Made by a program: the position numbers and the translations under genes. A stretch of 64,000 bases of DNA from contig CM064552.1 of assembly GCA_032716605.1 (NCBI GenBank), positions 6,491,651-6,555,650 on the forward strand, read 5' to 3'. Source of the stretch: Paralithodes platypus (lineage: Eukaryota > Arthropoda > Malacostraca > Decapoda > Lithodidae). Positions 11,303 to 23,967 of this stretch are shown here, one piece after another (position 1 is the stretch's first letter; each line of letters opens with the position of its first letter). The notes under the pieces were generated by a model. That model was given only the letters and a program-made list of their open reading frames with translations. It made no database searches and was not told the DNA's origin.

Positions 11303-11800
11303 TGCCTTCACCCTCTCCTCCCCTCCCCTCCCCTCCCCTCCCCTCCTCACTCCCACCACCACTTGGAATTTTATCCTTAACTACTTTAACTTTGCCCTTA
11401 TACCCTCGACTCTCATACCCCAGGTTCTTGTGCTTTGACCCACCTCCTTATACCCTGATACACCCCCTCATACCCTCCCCCATCCCCCTCATACCCATGC
11501 ACCCCCGTATACCCATCCACCCCCTCATACCCTACCTCATCCCCCTCTTATCCTACCTCATATCCCTCTTATCCTTATGCAGACCCTCGTATCCTTACTT
11601 ATCCAGACCCTCATACCCCTCACCCACCCCTCATACCCTGCCTCATGCCTTCATATCCCTCACCCCCACCCCTCATACCCTGATACACCCCCCCACCCTC
11701 CCCCCCCCTCCTCATACCACCCCCACCCCTTATGCATCCACCCCCCTCATACCCTGCCCCACTCATCTCCAGTACCCCTCTTAAGCTTGCACACACCCAC
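11300..11800. repeat. Degenerate C-rich tandem repeat
   Basis: Irregular CCCCTCATACCCT-type units with (CCCCT)n at the left edge, resembling the 16460 array. The open frames it creates are low complexity. Confidence 0.7.
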
Positions 11801-11974
11801 ACTCTTCAGTCGACCATTGAGCTCTGGCACACTCACACACACACATACTCACTCTCACTCTCACACCACCCCTCTCTCTCTCTCTGTGTCCCCATATTGT
11901 CAGCGGAGGAAGGTGGTTGATAAGATTGTGTTGTGATACTGTGTGTTGTGTTGTGATACTGTCATAATTACCGG

Positions 11975-12195
11975 GTACAGTTGCCGCCGTAACTTCTGTT
12001 CCTTGTCGTGATCTTGTGTGTGAAAGTATGATACTATGGATGAATTGCGAGTGTGGTTTCTTTTAATTATTTGTTGACTAATCAGATGACTTAACTACTG
12101 TATAAGAAACTATACTCGGAATTCAATCATGTGGGTTATATTTCCCTGTTTAAGATCACAGAGAGGATAATAATTTACATAGCCAACTGTATACA
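11975..12195. mobile_element. Foldback MITE, family J copy 3
   Basis: GTACAGTTGCCGCCGTAACT TCTGTTCC at left, AGCCAACTGTATACA at right; divergent. Confidence 0.5.
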
Positions 12196-12296
12196 ATGGA
12201 AGAGTGGGAAAGGGAGATCATGTGAGGCGTTTGAACTGGTGAATACAGAACTTGTGAATATATTATATGTGTTTGTGAGGATAAAGGCTTAGATAC

Positions 12297-12653
12297 TTAA
12301 GCGGAGATGGTTCACTTTTTGGTCCATTGTTTTCGTTTATTCATATTTTTTCTAGTTTTCCTCCCTGGATCTCCATCAATCTTGAAAAAACGTCCATTAG
12401 ATCCCCCTCTAGATTAATTTGTACATTTTTCGGTAGAAAAATGTCCCGGCCAAAGGCCGGTTCTTCCAAAATTTCAGGCTCACTATCGTTCGCTAGGGAA
12501 ACAATTGACACTTAAATAGCATGAAAAGTCTTAATATTGACAAAGAAATGAGGCGAAAGGTCTTACAATCGACAAACTTCTTAAAATCTGAAAAGTAATG
12601 GGGCTAAACATGAGGGAGAAAGTGGTCCAGAAAACCGGTCCAGCTCCCCTTAA
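12297..12653 (-). mobile_element. TTAA MITE, family A copy 4
   Basis: Minus orientation: TTAAGCGGAGATGG at the left, then TTTTCGGTAGAAAAATGTCC, CGGCCAAAGGCCGG, and CATGAGGGAGAAAG, ending CAGCTCCCCTTAA. Confidence 0.7.
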
Positions 12654-13065
12654 GTGTCAGGAGATAAAGTTGTTTGATAAGATTGTGTCATACTGTGACA
12701 ATACTGGGTGCATACAATTGAAGATCTGGTGTGGTGTTTGAGCTTGTGAATACAGAACTTGTGAATATTGAAGTGTTTGTGAGGATATAAGAAATTATTG
12801 AGTAGAGACGATTTGTAGAGATAAGAGTTCAATATGAGGAGATTGTGATAGTGACGAGATGTGATCGTTTTGAGCTGGTGAAAACAGAACTTGTGAATAT
12901 TGAAGTGTTTGTGAGGATATAGGCTTAGATAGTATCAGCATAGGAGAGAGACTATGTGAGTAGATTAACAACGAAGAGAGAGAGACAAAATTGTGGGGAG
13001 ATCTAGACGATGTAGCTTGAGAGACTGAGGAGAAATCATGTAAAATTATGAGGCAGTGAGGTGCA

Positions 13066-13111
<46 letters not shown>

Positions 13112-14275
13112 AAATGGATCTAAATTATTGTATGTCTTGCCGTGGCTCCTGGGTCCAGAATAATAGATGCGTACACTGTATTGCAGTTTAGGGAAGAAAA
13201 CAAAATATATATATACCGGTATATATACTGACAAATCGACAAATCGACCAGGGCCAACTAAACCAATGTCAAAATATAAGTTCTAACCTAACTCTACCTA
13301 ACCTAACCTAAGAGTTTTGGTTGAGGTGGCACGGGTTGAGAGCTACAGTGTTTTAAATGGTCTAGTGGTTGAGTTGCCCGGTTACCGTATATTGCGTGCA
13401 GGGATTATTAAATTTCTCTCTTTGATCTTTGTGATTTAGTGGGGTAACTGGGTTGTTCGCAGTAGAAAGATCGACGTTGATTCTTGTATAATATTCTGAC
13501 AATATAATTATCTGTTAATTATATTGCCTACTCTTTGGAGAGATGAAAGACATACTAGAAAGGAAAACATAGAAGTAAGAATAAGTCTTTTGATAAAGGT
13601 GAATTAGATAATGTAATCAAGTCGTATTTTGAAATTACCAGTGTGTGACTAAAACAAAAATAGAGAATTAACACAAGAACAAAAATAATGAAATGAGAAA
13701 GGCGTGAGAATTACTTTGTTACAACAGCGATAAATGTATCATAATAAGTAAAGAAGTAATTAAAGATGACATTTCGGTACGGTACTGACTATATATATTA
13801 ATCTGATAAGAATTCACACAGGTTACGTTTAAAACATTCGGACAAGACATGGGAATATGGAAATTGATGGCATGAAAATGTTTTAATGTTTTCATTAAAA
13901 TGAAGTGACGGTCAAAATGTCTTCAACTTGTAAATAGAGATTCAATACTATGCTTAATTATATATTAGACATATTATCGAGATTTATAGACATGAAAATA
14001 TGATAACCATTAAAGATTTGACCGGGTAATAATTGCATAGTGAATGTTATAATTTAATTAAAGGAAAGTAAGAAAATGATTGTCAATTACAATTATAAGT
14101 TGTCTATTATACCGGTACATAGATTAAGTTAAAGCCAGTAAAAACTAGAAAAACGTTTTTGAACATTTGGATAAAAAAACATTGGTGGAATAGGCCTATG
14201 GCTGATAATGGTTGATGAAAATGAAGTAGAGTTCAAATATAAGTAGGCCTAATAAATTTAAATAATAATAATATA
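12654..14275. other. AT-rich stretch without a recognised gene
   Basis: Holds two further versions of a short repeat seen at 12234 (ACAGAACTTGTGAATATTGA AG, at about 12752 and 12885), the poly(A) run, and then about 1 kb of AT-rich sequence with no coding or repeat structure that I can see. Confidence 0.5.
13067..13108. repeat. poly(A) run
   Basis: About 42 A; no adjacent retroelement was recognised. Confidence 0.9.
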
Positions 14276-14315
14276 TATGGAAAAAAAAGTAGAATTTAAA
14301 TCCGATGAGTGCACT

Positions 14316-14491
14316 ATGGCTGTTACGCTGCGCCGTAAGCCGTCCCGCACCCCCTCCAAGTACGGCCCCGGGGGTTCCAGTGCCCGCGCCGCCGTGGTTG
14401 CCCGCAAACAGAGTGTCCGGCGCAGCATCAAGGAAGTCAATGCTTTCAGATACTCGAGCTTCATTGACCTTCTGTACTTCGCCTCTAAGAC
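14316..14491 (+). CDS. Unidentified exon-like GC-rich ORF with a splice donor
   Basis: ATG at 14316 opens 58 codons, basic at the start (MAVTLRRKPSRT, later ARKQSVRRSIKEV) and then FRYSSFIDLLYFASK. It ends at a strong donor, AC|gtaagtg. GC content and third-position GC are far higher than in the AT-rich flanks, which is typical of a real exon in this DNA. A few codons upstream from 14277 are also open but look like flank. It could be the first coding exon of an unrelated plus-strand gene. It ends in phase 2, which would fit STX6 exon 2, but the sequence does not resemble a syntaxin-6 start. I do not recognise the protein. Confidence 0.5.
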
Positions 14492-15100
14492 GTAAGTGAA
14501 AGAGAAAACCCTGGTGTACGAGATGTATGGAATATGCATCCTTAAATTAGTGTGACTTACGGAGGATCGGGTTTGTTAAAATATATACTAAGGGTTGTTA
14601 GTAGAGGCAACATTGTTACTGTGATATTGATACTGGAAATCCAACTTTAATTTGTCAACAGAATCAACAGAAACAAAAAATGTGCCCAGCATCATGCATA
14701 ATTTCACAAAAATAGAGAAATAAATTATTTCTAAAAATAACAGGGGGCATGACTTGGCCTGCTAGGGCCCATGACTTAATAATTTCTCCACGAATTAAAA
14801 CTTATGCTAATTTCTCCACGAATTAAAACTTATGCTATTCAGAATGCCTTTCTGTCTCGTATCACTACGGTACTCTCTGGAATATACTTCCTGAGGGTAA
14901 CTTTCCACCAATCTTCACCCTGCAACATACTAAAACTTGTAAATTTTTCATGAATGGAGGGGACCATTAGGTATATGGAATATATTTTCTTTGAATAGGT
15001 TTTCCCTTGCTTCATGCTTTTATGTAACAAAAAATAAAAACAAATAATGTTCATCTTTGCGGGAGAGGGTTTTTCCGATGGCCAAAATGGGGTTTTACGG

Positions 15101-15105
<5 letters not shown>

Positions 15106-15151
<46 letters not shown>
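15106..15151. repeat. (TG)n microsatellite
   Basis: About 22 TG units then TTTGTG variants. Confidence 0.95.
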
Positions 15152-15155
<4 letters not shown>

Positions 15156-15203
15156 TGTTTGTGTTTGGGGTGGTGGGGGGGCAGTGGATAATGTGTCTGC
15201 AGC

Positions 15204-15429
15204 TTAACCCCTTTAGCACCATGACGCTTTTTTTACCTTGGGTTCTGGCTAAAATTAGGTGATTTAATTTTTGCAGTTTAAGAATGACCTATGTTACTGA
15301 GAGAGTTTATTGAGATCGTATTAACCCATTGAGTCTTATAAGTAGATTATTAACTACTAAAGAAAATCGTCTAATGGTAACCAGAATATGATGAAAATTA
15401 CGTACCGGTAATGGAGGTGAAGGGGTTAA
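15204..15429. mobile_element. Foldback MITE, family G copy 1
   Basis: TTAACCCCTTTAGCACCATG to GGAGGTGAAGGGGTTAA, with internal GGTTCTGGCTAAAATTAG opposed to GGTAACCAGAATATG. Same architecture as E and F with a different core. Confidence 0.65.
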
Positions 15430-15951
15430 CCCTAGATCGTTTCGTACGCCACGGTTTGCAATGACCCTGATAAACATACACAACCTGTGGGGGTCGTTAC
15501 ACAATACGGCGCATATTTCCTTGACTCAGGTTGTTAAACGAAAGCCAAGTCCATTATTTGTAGTCTTTATTATTGTATATGTCAGATTTAATTATGGTTT
15601 ATAGTTTCAATTATGTCTTGGGAAGGGATAAATTGGCCAACACATTGCTACATCATGTTAATTTTCTTGTATTCCTTCTCATATTCATTCAAGGTTTCAA
15701 AAAAAAAAAATGCTCCGGTTTGACATCCCTGCCTTACCTCCTAGGGCATCGGCCACTAAGTATGTTGTCTCACTAAACTAGTCGAGTACAAGATAAAGCT
15801 GAATATTTTGTCTTAAGTATTCATAAAGAGAATCTCTTTGCATTAATTCACTTTACTGCCCCAACATAAAAGACTTCAGCAACAAATAATACCATACATA
15901 TATACCGGTAGTTTCTAGTGATTGAGGAATCATGTTTTGCTAAGAATTGAC

Positions 15952-16286
15952 TTAAGGGGAGATTTCCACTTGAGGGACTTTTTTCTTGACCCCTTTTTCC
16001 CTCATGTCTAGCCCCATTGCTTTTGAGATTTTAAGACGTTTGCCCCATTAGTTTGGTGATTTTAAGAATTTTCGCCCCATTATGTCACATTTAAGACCTT
16101 TCGTGCCATTTAGGTGTCGATTTTATCCTGGCGAGCGATAGTGAGCCTGTAATTTAAGAGTAACTGGCCTTCGGCCGGGAAATTTTTCTACCAAAAAATG
16201 TACAAATTTATCTTGAAAGGGGGTCAAAGGGGTGAAATTTTAAGATTGCTGAAGGAGTAGGAAACAAACTAAAAACCTCCCCTTAA
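15952..16286 (+). mobile_element. TTAA MITE, family A copy 5
   Basis: Complete 335-bp copy from TTAAGGGGAGATTTCCACTT to CTAAAAACCTCCCCTTAA, with every family A interior block present. Confidence 0.8.
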
Positions 16287-16400
16287 CGTGACTGTAGTCT
16301 ATATTCATTTTGAAAATTCTAGAACTTGTAAACCAATATATATTGTAACGTCGGGGAGGGCTGGATAAAACGGGTTGTAAAATAATGTCCTTGCCTATTT

Positions 16401-16450
16401 CCTGGTCAACTACTCTATCCAAACGGTATAAATGCCACTTCAAATATTCA
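16401..16450. repeat. Left 50-bp direct repeat flanking the minisatellite
   Basis: CCTGGTCAACTACTCTATCC to CACTTCAAATATTCA. It is 48/50 identical to 20437-20486, in the same orientation. Confidence 0.85.
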
Positions 16451-16459
16451 TCTCCTCGG

Positions 16460-19400
16460 CCACCCCCTCATACATTTCACCCACACCCCCTTACATTCCT
16501 CTTCCACCCCCTTATACCGTAACCCCCACCCCTCATACCCGTAACCCCCACCCCTCATACCCCTCATCTACCACCCCTCATACCCCTCACCTACCACCCC
16601 TCACCTACCACCCCCTCATACCCCTAACCCCACCGCCTCATACCCCTAACCCCCACCCTCTCATACCCGTAACCCCCACCCCTCATACCCCTAACCCCAC
16701 CCCCTCATACCCCTAACCCCCATCCCTCATACCCGTAACCCCCACCCCTCATACCCCTAACCCCCACCCCTCATACCCGTAACCCCCACCCCTCATACCC
16801 GTAACCCCCACCCCTCATACCCCTAACCCCCACCCCTCATACCCGTAACCCCCACCCCTCATACCCCTAACCCCCACCCCTCATACCCCTAACCCCCACC
16901 CCTCATACCCGTAACCCCCACCCCTCATACCCCTAACCCCCACCCCTCATACCCGTAACCCCCACCCCTCATACCCATAACCCCCACCCCTCATACCCCT
17001 AACCCCCACCCCTCATACCCGTAACCCCCACCCCTCATACCCCTAACCCCCACCCCTCATACCCGTAACCCCCACCCCTCATACCCGTAACCCCCACCCC
17101 TCATACCCCTAACCCCCACCCCTCATACCCGTAACCCCCACCCCTCATACCCCTAACCCCCACCCCTCATACCCCTAACCCCCACCCCTCATACCCGTAA
17201 CCCCCACCCCTCATACCCCTAACCCCCACCCCTCATACCCGTAACCCCCACCCCTCATACCCGTAACCCCCACCCCTCATACCCCTAACCCCCACCCCTC
17301 ATACCCCTAACCCCCACCCCCTCATACCCCTAACCCCCATCCCTCATACCCGTAACCCACCACCCCTCATACCCCTAACCCCCACCCCTCATACCCCTAA
17401 CCCCCACCCCTCATACCCGTAACCCCCACCCCTCATACCCCGTAACCCCCACCCCTCATACCCGTAACCCCCACCCCTCATACCCCTAACCCCCACCCCT
17501 CATACCCGTAACCCCCACCCCTCATACCCCTAACCCCCCACCCCTCATACCCCTACCCCCCCCTCATACCCCTAACCCCACCCCTCATACCCCTAACCCC
17601 ACACCCTCATACCCGTAACCCCCACCCCTCATACCCTAACCCCCACCCCTCATACCCCTAACCCCCACCCCTCATACCCCTAACCCCCACCCCTCATACC
17701 CCTAACCCCCACCCCTCATACCCTAACCCCCACCCCTCATACCCCTAACCCCACCCCTCATACCCTAACCCCCACCCCTCATACCCTAACCCCACCCCTC
17801 ATACCCCTAACCCCCACCCCTCATACCCCTAACCCCCACCCCTCATACCCTAACCCCCACCCCTCATACCCGTAACCCCCACCCCTCATACCCCTACCCC
17901 TAACCCCCACCCCTCATACCCTAACCCCCACCCCTCATACCCTAACCCCCACCCCTCATACCCCTAACCCCCACCCCTCATACCCCTAACCCCCACCCCT
18001 CATACCCCTAACCCCCACCCCTCATACCCTACCCCCACCCCTCATACCCTAACACCCCCACCCCTCATACCCGTAACCCCCACCCCTCATACCCCTAACC
18101 CCCACCCCTCATACCCCTAACCCCCACCCCTCATACCCCTAACCCCCACCCCTCATACCCCTAACCCCCACCCCTCATACCCCCCCCACCCCTCATACCC
18201 GTAACCCCCACCCCTCATACCCCTAACCCCCACCCCTCATACCCTAACCCCCACCCCTCATACCCCTAACCCCCACCCTCATACCCGTAACCCCCACCCC
18301 CTCATACCCCTAACCCCCACCCCTCATACCCCTAACCCCCACCCCTCATACCCCTAACCCCCACCCCTCATACCCCTACCCCCACCCCTCATACCCCTAA
18401 CCCCCACCCCTCATACCCCTAACCCCCACCCCTCATACCCGTAACCCCCACCCCTCATACCCGTAACCCCCCACCCCTCATACCCCTAACCCCCACCCCT
18501 CATACCCCTAACCCCCACCCCCTCATACCCCTCATACCCGAACCCCCACCCTCATACCCCTAACCCCCACCCCTCATACCCCTAACCCCCACCCCTCATA
18601 CCCGTAACCCCCACCCCTCATACCCTAACCCCCACCCCTCATACCCCTAACCCCCACCCCTCATAACCCCTAACCCCCACCCCTCATACCCGTAACCCCC
18701 ACCCCTCATACCCCTAACCCCCACCCCCTCATACCCCTAACCCCCACCCCCTCATACCCCTAACCCCACCCCTCATACCCTAACCCACCCCTCATACCCG
18801 TAACCCCACCCCTCATACCCCTAACCCCCATCCCTCATACCCCTAACCCCCACCCCTCATACCCCTAACCCCACCCCTCATACCCCTAACCCCCACCCCT
18901 CATACCCCTAACCCCCCACCCCTCATACCCCTAACCCCCACCCCTCATACCCGTAAAACCCCCACCCCTCATACCCTAACCCCACCCCCCATACCCCTAA
19001 CCCCCCCCACTCATACCCCTAACCCCCACCCCCTCATACCCCTAACCCCCACCCCTCATACCCGTAACCCCCACCCCTCATACCCCTAACCCCCACCCCC
19101 TCATACCCCAACCCCTACCCCCACCCCTCATACCCCTAACCCCCACCCCTCATACCCCTAACCCCCACCCCTCATACCCGTAACCCCCACCCCTCATACC
19201 CCTAACCCCCATCCCTCATACCCCTAACCCCCATCCCTCATACCCCTAACCCCCACCCCCTCATACCCCTAACCCCCACCCCTCATACCCGTAACCCCCA
19301 TCCCTCATACCCCTAACCCCCACCCCTCATACCCGTAACCCCCACCCCTCATACCCGTAACCCCCACCCCTCATACCCCTAACCCCCACCCCTCATACCC

Positions 19401-20432
19401 TAACCCCCACCCCTCATACCCGTAACCCCCACCCCTCATACCCCTAACCCCCACCCCTCATACCCGTAACCCCACCCCTCATACCCCTAACCCCCACCCC
19501 TCATACCCCTAACCCACACCCCTCATCACGTAACCACCACCGCTCATACCCTAACCCCCACCCCCCTCATACCCCTAACCCCCATCCCTCATACCCGTAA
19601 CCCCCATCCCTCATACCCCTAACCCCCATCCCTCATACCCCTAACCCCCACCCCTCATACCCCTAACCCCACCCCCTCATACCCCTAACCCCCACCCCCT
19701 CATACCCTAACCCCCCCCCCTCATACCCCTAACCCCCACCCCTCATACCCGTAACCCCCCACCCTCATACCCCTAACCCCCACCCCTCATACCCCTCACC
19801 TACCACCCCCTCATACCCGTAACCCCCACCCCTCATACCTGTAACCCCCACCCCTCATACCCCTAACCCCCACCCCTCATACCCCACCCCTCACCTAACC
19901 CACCCCTCATACCCGTAACCCCACCCCTCATACCTGTAACCCCCACCCCTCATACCCCTCACCTACCACCCCCTCATACCCCTAACCCCCACCCCTCATA
20001 CCCTACCCTCACCCCTCATACCCCTCACCTACCACCCCATCATACCCCTAACCCCCACCCCCCATACCCCTAACCCCCACCCCATCATACCCGTAACCCC
20101 CACCCCTCATACCCGTAACCCCCACCCCTCACCTACCACCCCTCATACCCCTACCCTCACCCCTCATACCCCTAACCCCCACCCCTCATACCCTACCCCC
20201 ACCCCTCATACCCTACCCTCACCCCTCATACCCCTCACCTACCACCCCCTCATACCCCTAACCCCCACCCCTCATAACCCACCCCCCCCCCTCCTACCCT
20301 ACCTACCCCTCATACCTCATACCCACCCCCTCATACCCCTCACCTACCACCCCCTCATAACCCTAAACCCCACCCCTCATACCCTACCCTCACCCCTCAT
20401 ACCCCTCACCTACCACCCCATCATACCCCTCC
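16460..20432. repeat. 4-kb C-rich minisatellite, 22-bp unit
   Basis: About 180 copies of TAACCCCCACCCCTCATACC C(C/G), with indel variants increasing to the right, where CTACCACCCC units mix in. The C-rich strand is plus; the minus strand has runs of four or five G every few bases and could form G-quadruplexes. Related but older C-rich repeats lie at 11300-11800. Confidence 0.9.
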
Positions 20433-20436
20433 TCAT

Positions 20437-20486
20437 CCTGGTCAACTACTCTTTCCAAACGGTATAAATGCCACTTCAATTATTCA
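20437..20486. repeat. Right 50-bp direct repeat flanking the minisatellite
   Basis: CCTGGTCAACTACTCTTTCC to CACTTCAATTATTCA, partner of 16401-16450. Confidence 0.85.
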
Positions 20487-20739
20487 AGTCCTTTTATAGT
20501 TACGCGAGGTTAGGGGTCGGGATTCGCCACTAGTTAATAATAATATATAGACTTTAGTGGGGAGGAGGGGAGGGGCGGGGGGATGGGGGTAACTTGAAGG
20601 GTATCTTGAGGACGTTTTTTAGTTTAGGGAACAAGCTAATTATACATTGTTCGGTAATAGGGGTAATAAGCTTAAACACCCTCCATAGTAATGAAACAAA
20701 AACGCCTTTATTACCCCTCAAACGTCGGATGAGCTAGCT

Positions 20740-21074
20740 TTAAGGGGAGGTATTTAGTTTGTTCCCTACTTTTTCATCAAGCTTAAAATTACACCCCCTA
20801 GACCCCCTTTCAAGATAAATTTGTACATTTTTCGGTAGAAAAATTTCCCGGCCGGAGGCCGGTTGCTCTTAAATTACAGGCTCGCTAATGCTCGCCAGGA
20901 AAAAATCGACACCTTAACGGCACGAAAGGTCTTAAAATTGACAGAAATGGGGGAAAATGTCTTAAAATATCCAAACTACTAGGGCGAAGGTCTTAAAATC
21001 TCAAAAGCAATGGGGCTAAACATGAGGGAGAAAGGGGTCCAGAAAAAATCCCTCAAGTGGAAATATCCCCTTAA
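20740..21074 (-). mobile_element. TTAA MITE, family A copy 6
   Basis: Complete copy in minus orientation: TTAAGGGGAGGTATTTAGTT at the left, and TCAAGTGGAAATATCCCCTTAA-type end at the right. It is followed at once by the LINE tail. Confidence 0.8.
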
Positions 21075-21132
21075 GAGTAAATATAGGTATGGTAAGGTCA
21101 GGGGAGGTAAGGGACTATGTCTATCTATCTAT

Positions 21133-22171
21133 CTATTGCCTGACGCCGTGATCCCCGAAGGGGTGGCCACGAACGAACCGCCCCCATGCACCTCTGTCCC
21201 CAGTCAGTCGACGCCCCTCCCCCCAACCAGCACCGCCTTCGTTCATGTACTTCCTCACTCCATCCTTCCACCTCATATTCGGTCTACCTCTCCCCCTCTG
21301 TCCCTCCACCTCGCTCTCGTACACCCTCTTAGTCATTCTCTCGCTTTCCATACGTTCCATATGGCCGAACCATCTCAAGTTGTTCCTTTTCACACTTTCC
21401 AGCACATCTACCTCCACACCACACCTCCTTCTTACTTCCTCATTAGTCTGTCTATCCCTCCATGTAACTCCGCACGCACTCCTCAAGTAATTCATTTCCA
21501 CTGCTCTCACTCTTGGTCTGAGTCTCTCAACCAACGTCCATGCTTCGCTTCCGTAAGTCAGTGTCGGGATTACCACACTGTCATGCAAGGACTTCTTCAC
21601 TTCCATACTGACCACCCTATTTCTTGTTACTACTGCTTTTAGCGTTCCTACAACCCTCTTCCCCTGTTGTACCCTCTCCCGCACCTCTTCATCCATAGTC
21701 CCATCTTTACTCAACACACTGCCCAGATACTTAAAAGAGTTGACGATCTCCATAGCCTGACCGTTCAGCTTCACCTCACACTCTGTGACTTCACCCCTTT
21801 CGAAGACCATAACCTTGCTCTTCCCCGTATTTACCTTCAAATTCCGTTTTTCGCACACTGTTCCAAACTCATTTACCAGACCCTGCAACTCCCATTCATT
21901 ATCACTCATCAGAACTGTATCATCCGCAAACAGCAGTATAGGTAGCTTCCACTCAATTCCCTCCCTTTTCAGCGATACACCAACATACACTGCTCTTGAT
22001 AGTATTTCTTTCATAACTCCATCCATATATACAGTAAACAACCACGGGGACATCACACACCCCTGTTTCAAACCAACATTCAGGTCAAAGAACTCGCTCT
22101 GCTCACTCTCCACACGTACTGCCGCCTTTGCACCCTCATACATGCTCTTCACTGCTATGTCTGTTATTATA
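21133..22171 (-). mobile_element. 5'-truncated non-LTR retrotransposon (LINE) reverse transcriptase
   Basis: The minus-strand ORF (stop 21133-21135) carries the C-terminal half of a LINE reverse transcriptase. It has GLKQGCVMSPWLFTVYMDGV, the catalytic FADDTVLMSDNEW, a K-S-K-V thumb region, and the C-terminal block WFGHMERMESERMTKRVYE...GRGRPNMRWKDGV common in arthropod elements. The first ATG is at 22152 but homology-like sequence extends a little further upstream (ITDIAVKSM), where the copy breaks off. The endonuclease and the first palm motif are missing, so it cannot be active. The 3' end is a (TAGA)n tail at 21120-21136. The frame is intact over 339 residues, so the insertion is fairly young. 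Subfamily (RTE, CR1 or Jockey-like) not resolved. Confidence 0.85.
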
Positions 22172-22216
22172 ATGGGTTGTATTCATAGATTACCGGCATG
22201 GGTTATTGTCTTAAAT

Positions 22217-22217
<1 letters not shown>

Positions 22218-22292
<75 letters not shown>
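22218..22292. repeat. (TG)n microsatellite near the LINE 5' breakpoint
   Basis: About 37 TG units, 50 bp beyond the truncated LINE. Confidence 0.95.
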
Positions 22293-22293
<1 letters not shown>

Positions 22294-22495
22294 TAACGTG
22301 CGAGTGTTGTGTGTGTAATGGTGTTTGCATGTGTGTATAAGTGATTGTGTGAACGTTTATCTGTCTTTGTGTGTGTGTGTGTATGTGTAATTTGTATTTG
22401 TGTAATTGTGTGTGTATGTACGAACTAGTGTGTGTGGGTTTAATACGCACAAGACAATGCCTTCTGACGACACATGACTATTTTTAGAGAGGAGG

Positions 22496-22830
22496 TTAAG
22501 GGGAGGTCTCCACTTGAGGGATTTTTTTCTTGACTCCTTTCTCCCTCATGTTTATCCCCATTGCTTTTGATATTTTAAGACGTTTGCCCCATTATTTTGA
22601 CGATTTTAAGAACCTTCACCCATTTCTGTCAATTTTAAGACCTTTCGTGCCATTTAGGTGTCGATTTTATCCTGGCGAGCGATAGCGAGCCTGTAATTTA
22701 AGAGGAACCAGCTTTCAGCCGGGACATTTTTCTACCGAAAAATGTACAAATTTATCTTGAAAGGGGCTCAAGGGGGTGTAATCTTAAGCTTGATGGATAT
22801 CCAGAGACCAAACTAAAAACCTCCCCTTAA
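22496..22830 (+). mobile_element. TTAA MITE, family A copy 7
   Basis: Complete 335-bp copy, TTAAGGGGAGGTCTCCACTT to AAAAACCTCCCCTTAA. Confidence 0.8.
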
Positions 22831-22896
22831 GCTTCTTTTTTGTCTGTTGTATATAATTATTGCAGGTCAGTTCTGGTAGTTACATGAATATCACTA

Positions 22897-23492
22897 TACC
22901 CTGTTCCAAGTGAGTAGGTCAACACTCATAAACACTAATGCGTATATATTATATTTTATCTTCCACTCTTCTATCGTATCTATCGCAATTATGTGTATAC
23001 AACAATCGGTGTTCTTCATAGCTCTCTCAGTGCATACCCCCCCTCCCTTGCAGCGATTGCGAGGCACCCGCCTTTCAACACAGTCCCACTCTTATTCTGT
23101 CCAGCTCTCCAACCCAAGAATTAGCAGATTTTCTTAGTTTTTATTCTATCAATCAATCTTTCCTTCATCCTTTGACTTAGACTGCTTAAACTTCGTGTGT
23201 CCAGGCATTTTGATCCAAGCGTCCCTTGAATTTGGCTCTCTGACACTCTTTAGGCGAGATACTCGTTACAGGCAGCCTGCATTTTGTCTCCTTCATACAC
23301 ATAGGACAAAATAACTAAAAAATGACTAGAGTTATCAAGCTAACTAATATTTGTTACCATTTGGGAAGGGTCAGCTAGGGTATACAGTTGGTGTGGGAAT
23401 TTACAGCCCATTAGCTCTAGCCCCTTATATGAGTTACAGAGTTTAGGGTTCACTATGTCTGGCCTACCGTACCGTACCTATTTGGAACAGGT
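22897..23492. repeat. Family D repeat, split copy
   Basis: CCCTGTTCCAAGTGAGTAGG at left and CCATTTGGGAAGGGTCAGC to CCTATTTGGAACAGG at right are opposed ends of one element, with unrelated sequence between. Confidence 0.45.
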
Positions 23493-23632
23493 ACAGGACG
23501 GTACAGGCTGGATTTGGTTGTTCAGTTTATTTTATTGTATGTGTTTACTTCTTCATGGACCAGAATCATATTTAATTATTATTGTTTTTAATGTCTTACT
23601 TTTGTATATATGTTAGTTTTATCTTTTTCTAT

Positions 23633-23967
23633 TAAGGGGAGGTTTTTAGTGTGTTTCCTAGACTTCCATCAAGCTTGAAATTACACCCCCTTGACCACCT
23701 TTCAAGATAAATTTGTACATTTTTCGGTAGAAAAATGTCCCGGCCGAAGGCCGATTCCTCTTAAATTGCAGGCTCGCTATCGCTCGCCAGGAAAGAATCG
23801 ACACCTAAATGGGACGAAAGGTCTTAAAAGTGACATAAATTGGGTGAAAGTTCTTAAAATCGCCAAACTAATGGGGCGAACGTCTTCAAATCTCAAAAGC
23901 AACGGGGCTAAACATGAGGGAGAAGGGGGTAAAGAAAAAAATCCCTTAAGTGGAAATCTCCCCTTAA
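23633..23967 (-). mobile_element. TTAA MITE, family A copy 8
   Basis: Complete 335-bp copy in minus orientation. Its right TTAA (23964-23967) is also the left TTAA of the following family F element. Confidence 0.8.

Noticed and set aside
14258..14539. Minus-strand 93-codon frame opposite the orphan exon
   Set aside because: The strong GTAAGT donor and codon composition favour the plus strand.
16460..20432. CRISPR-like or telomeric array
   Set aside because: Units are contiguous with no spacers, so not CRISPR. TAACCC is embedded in a 22-bp unit and the array is internal with unique DNA on both sides, so not a telomere.
21010..22318. Plus-strand frames overlapping the reverse transcriptase
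   Set aside because: Antisense shadows of the LINE ORF; no protein features.
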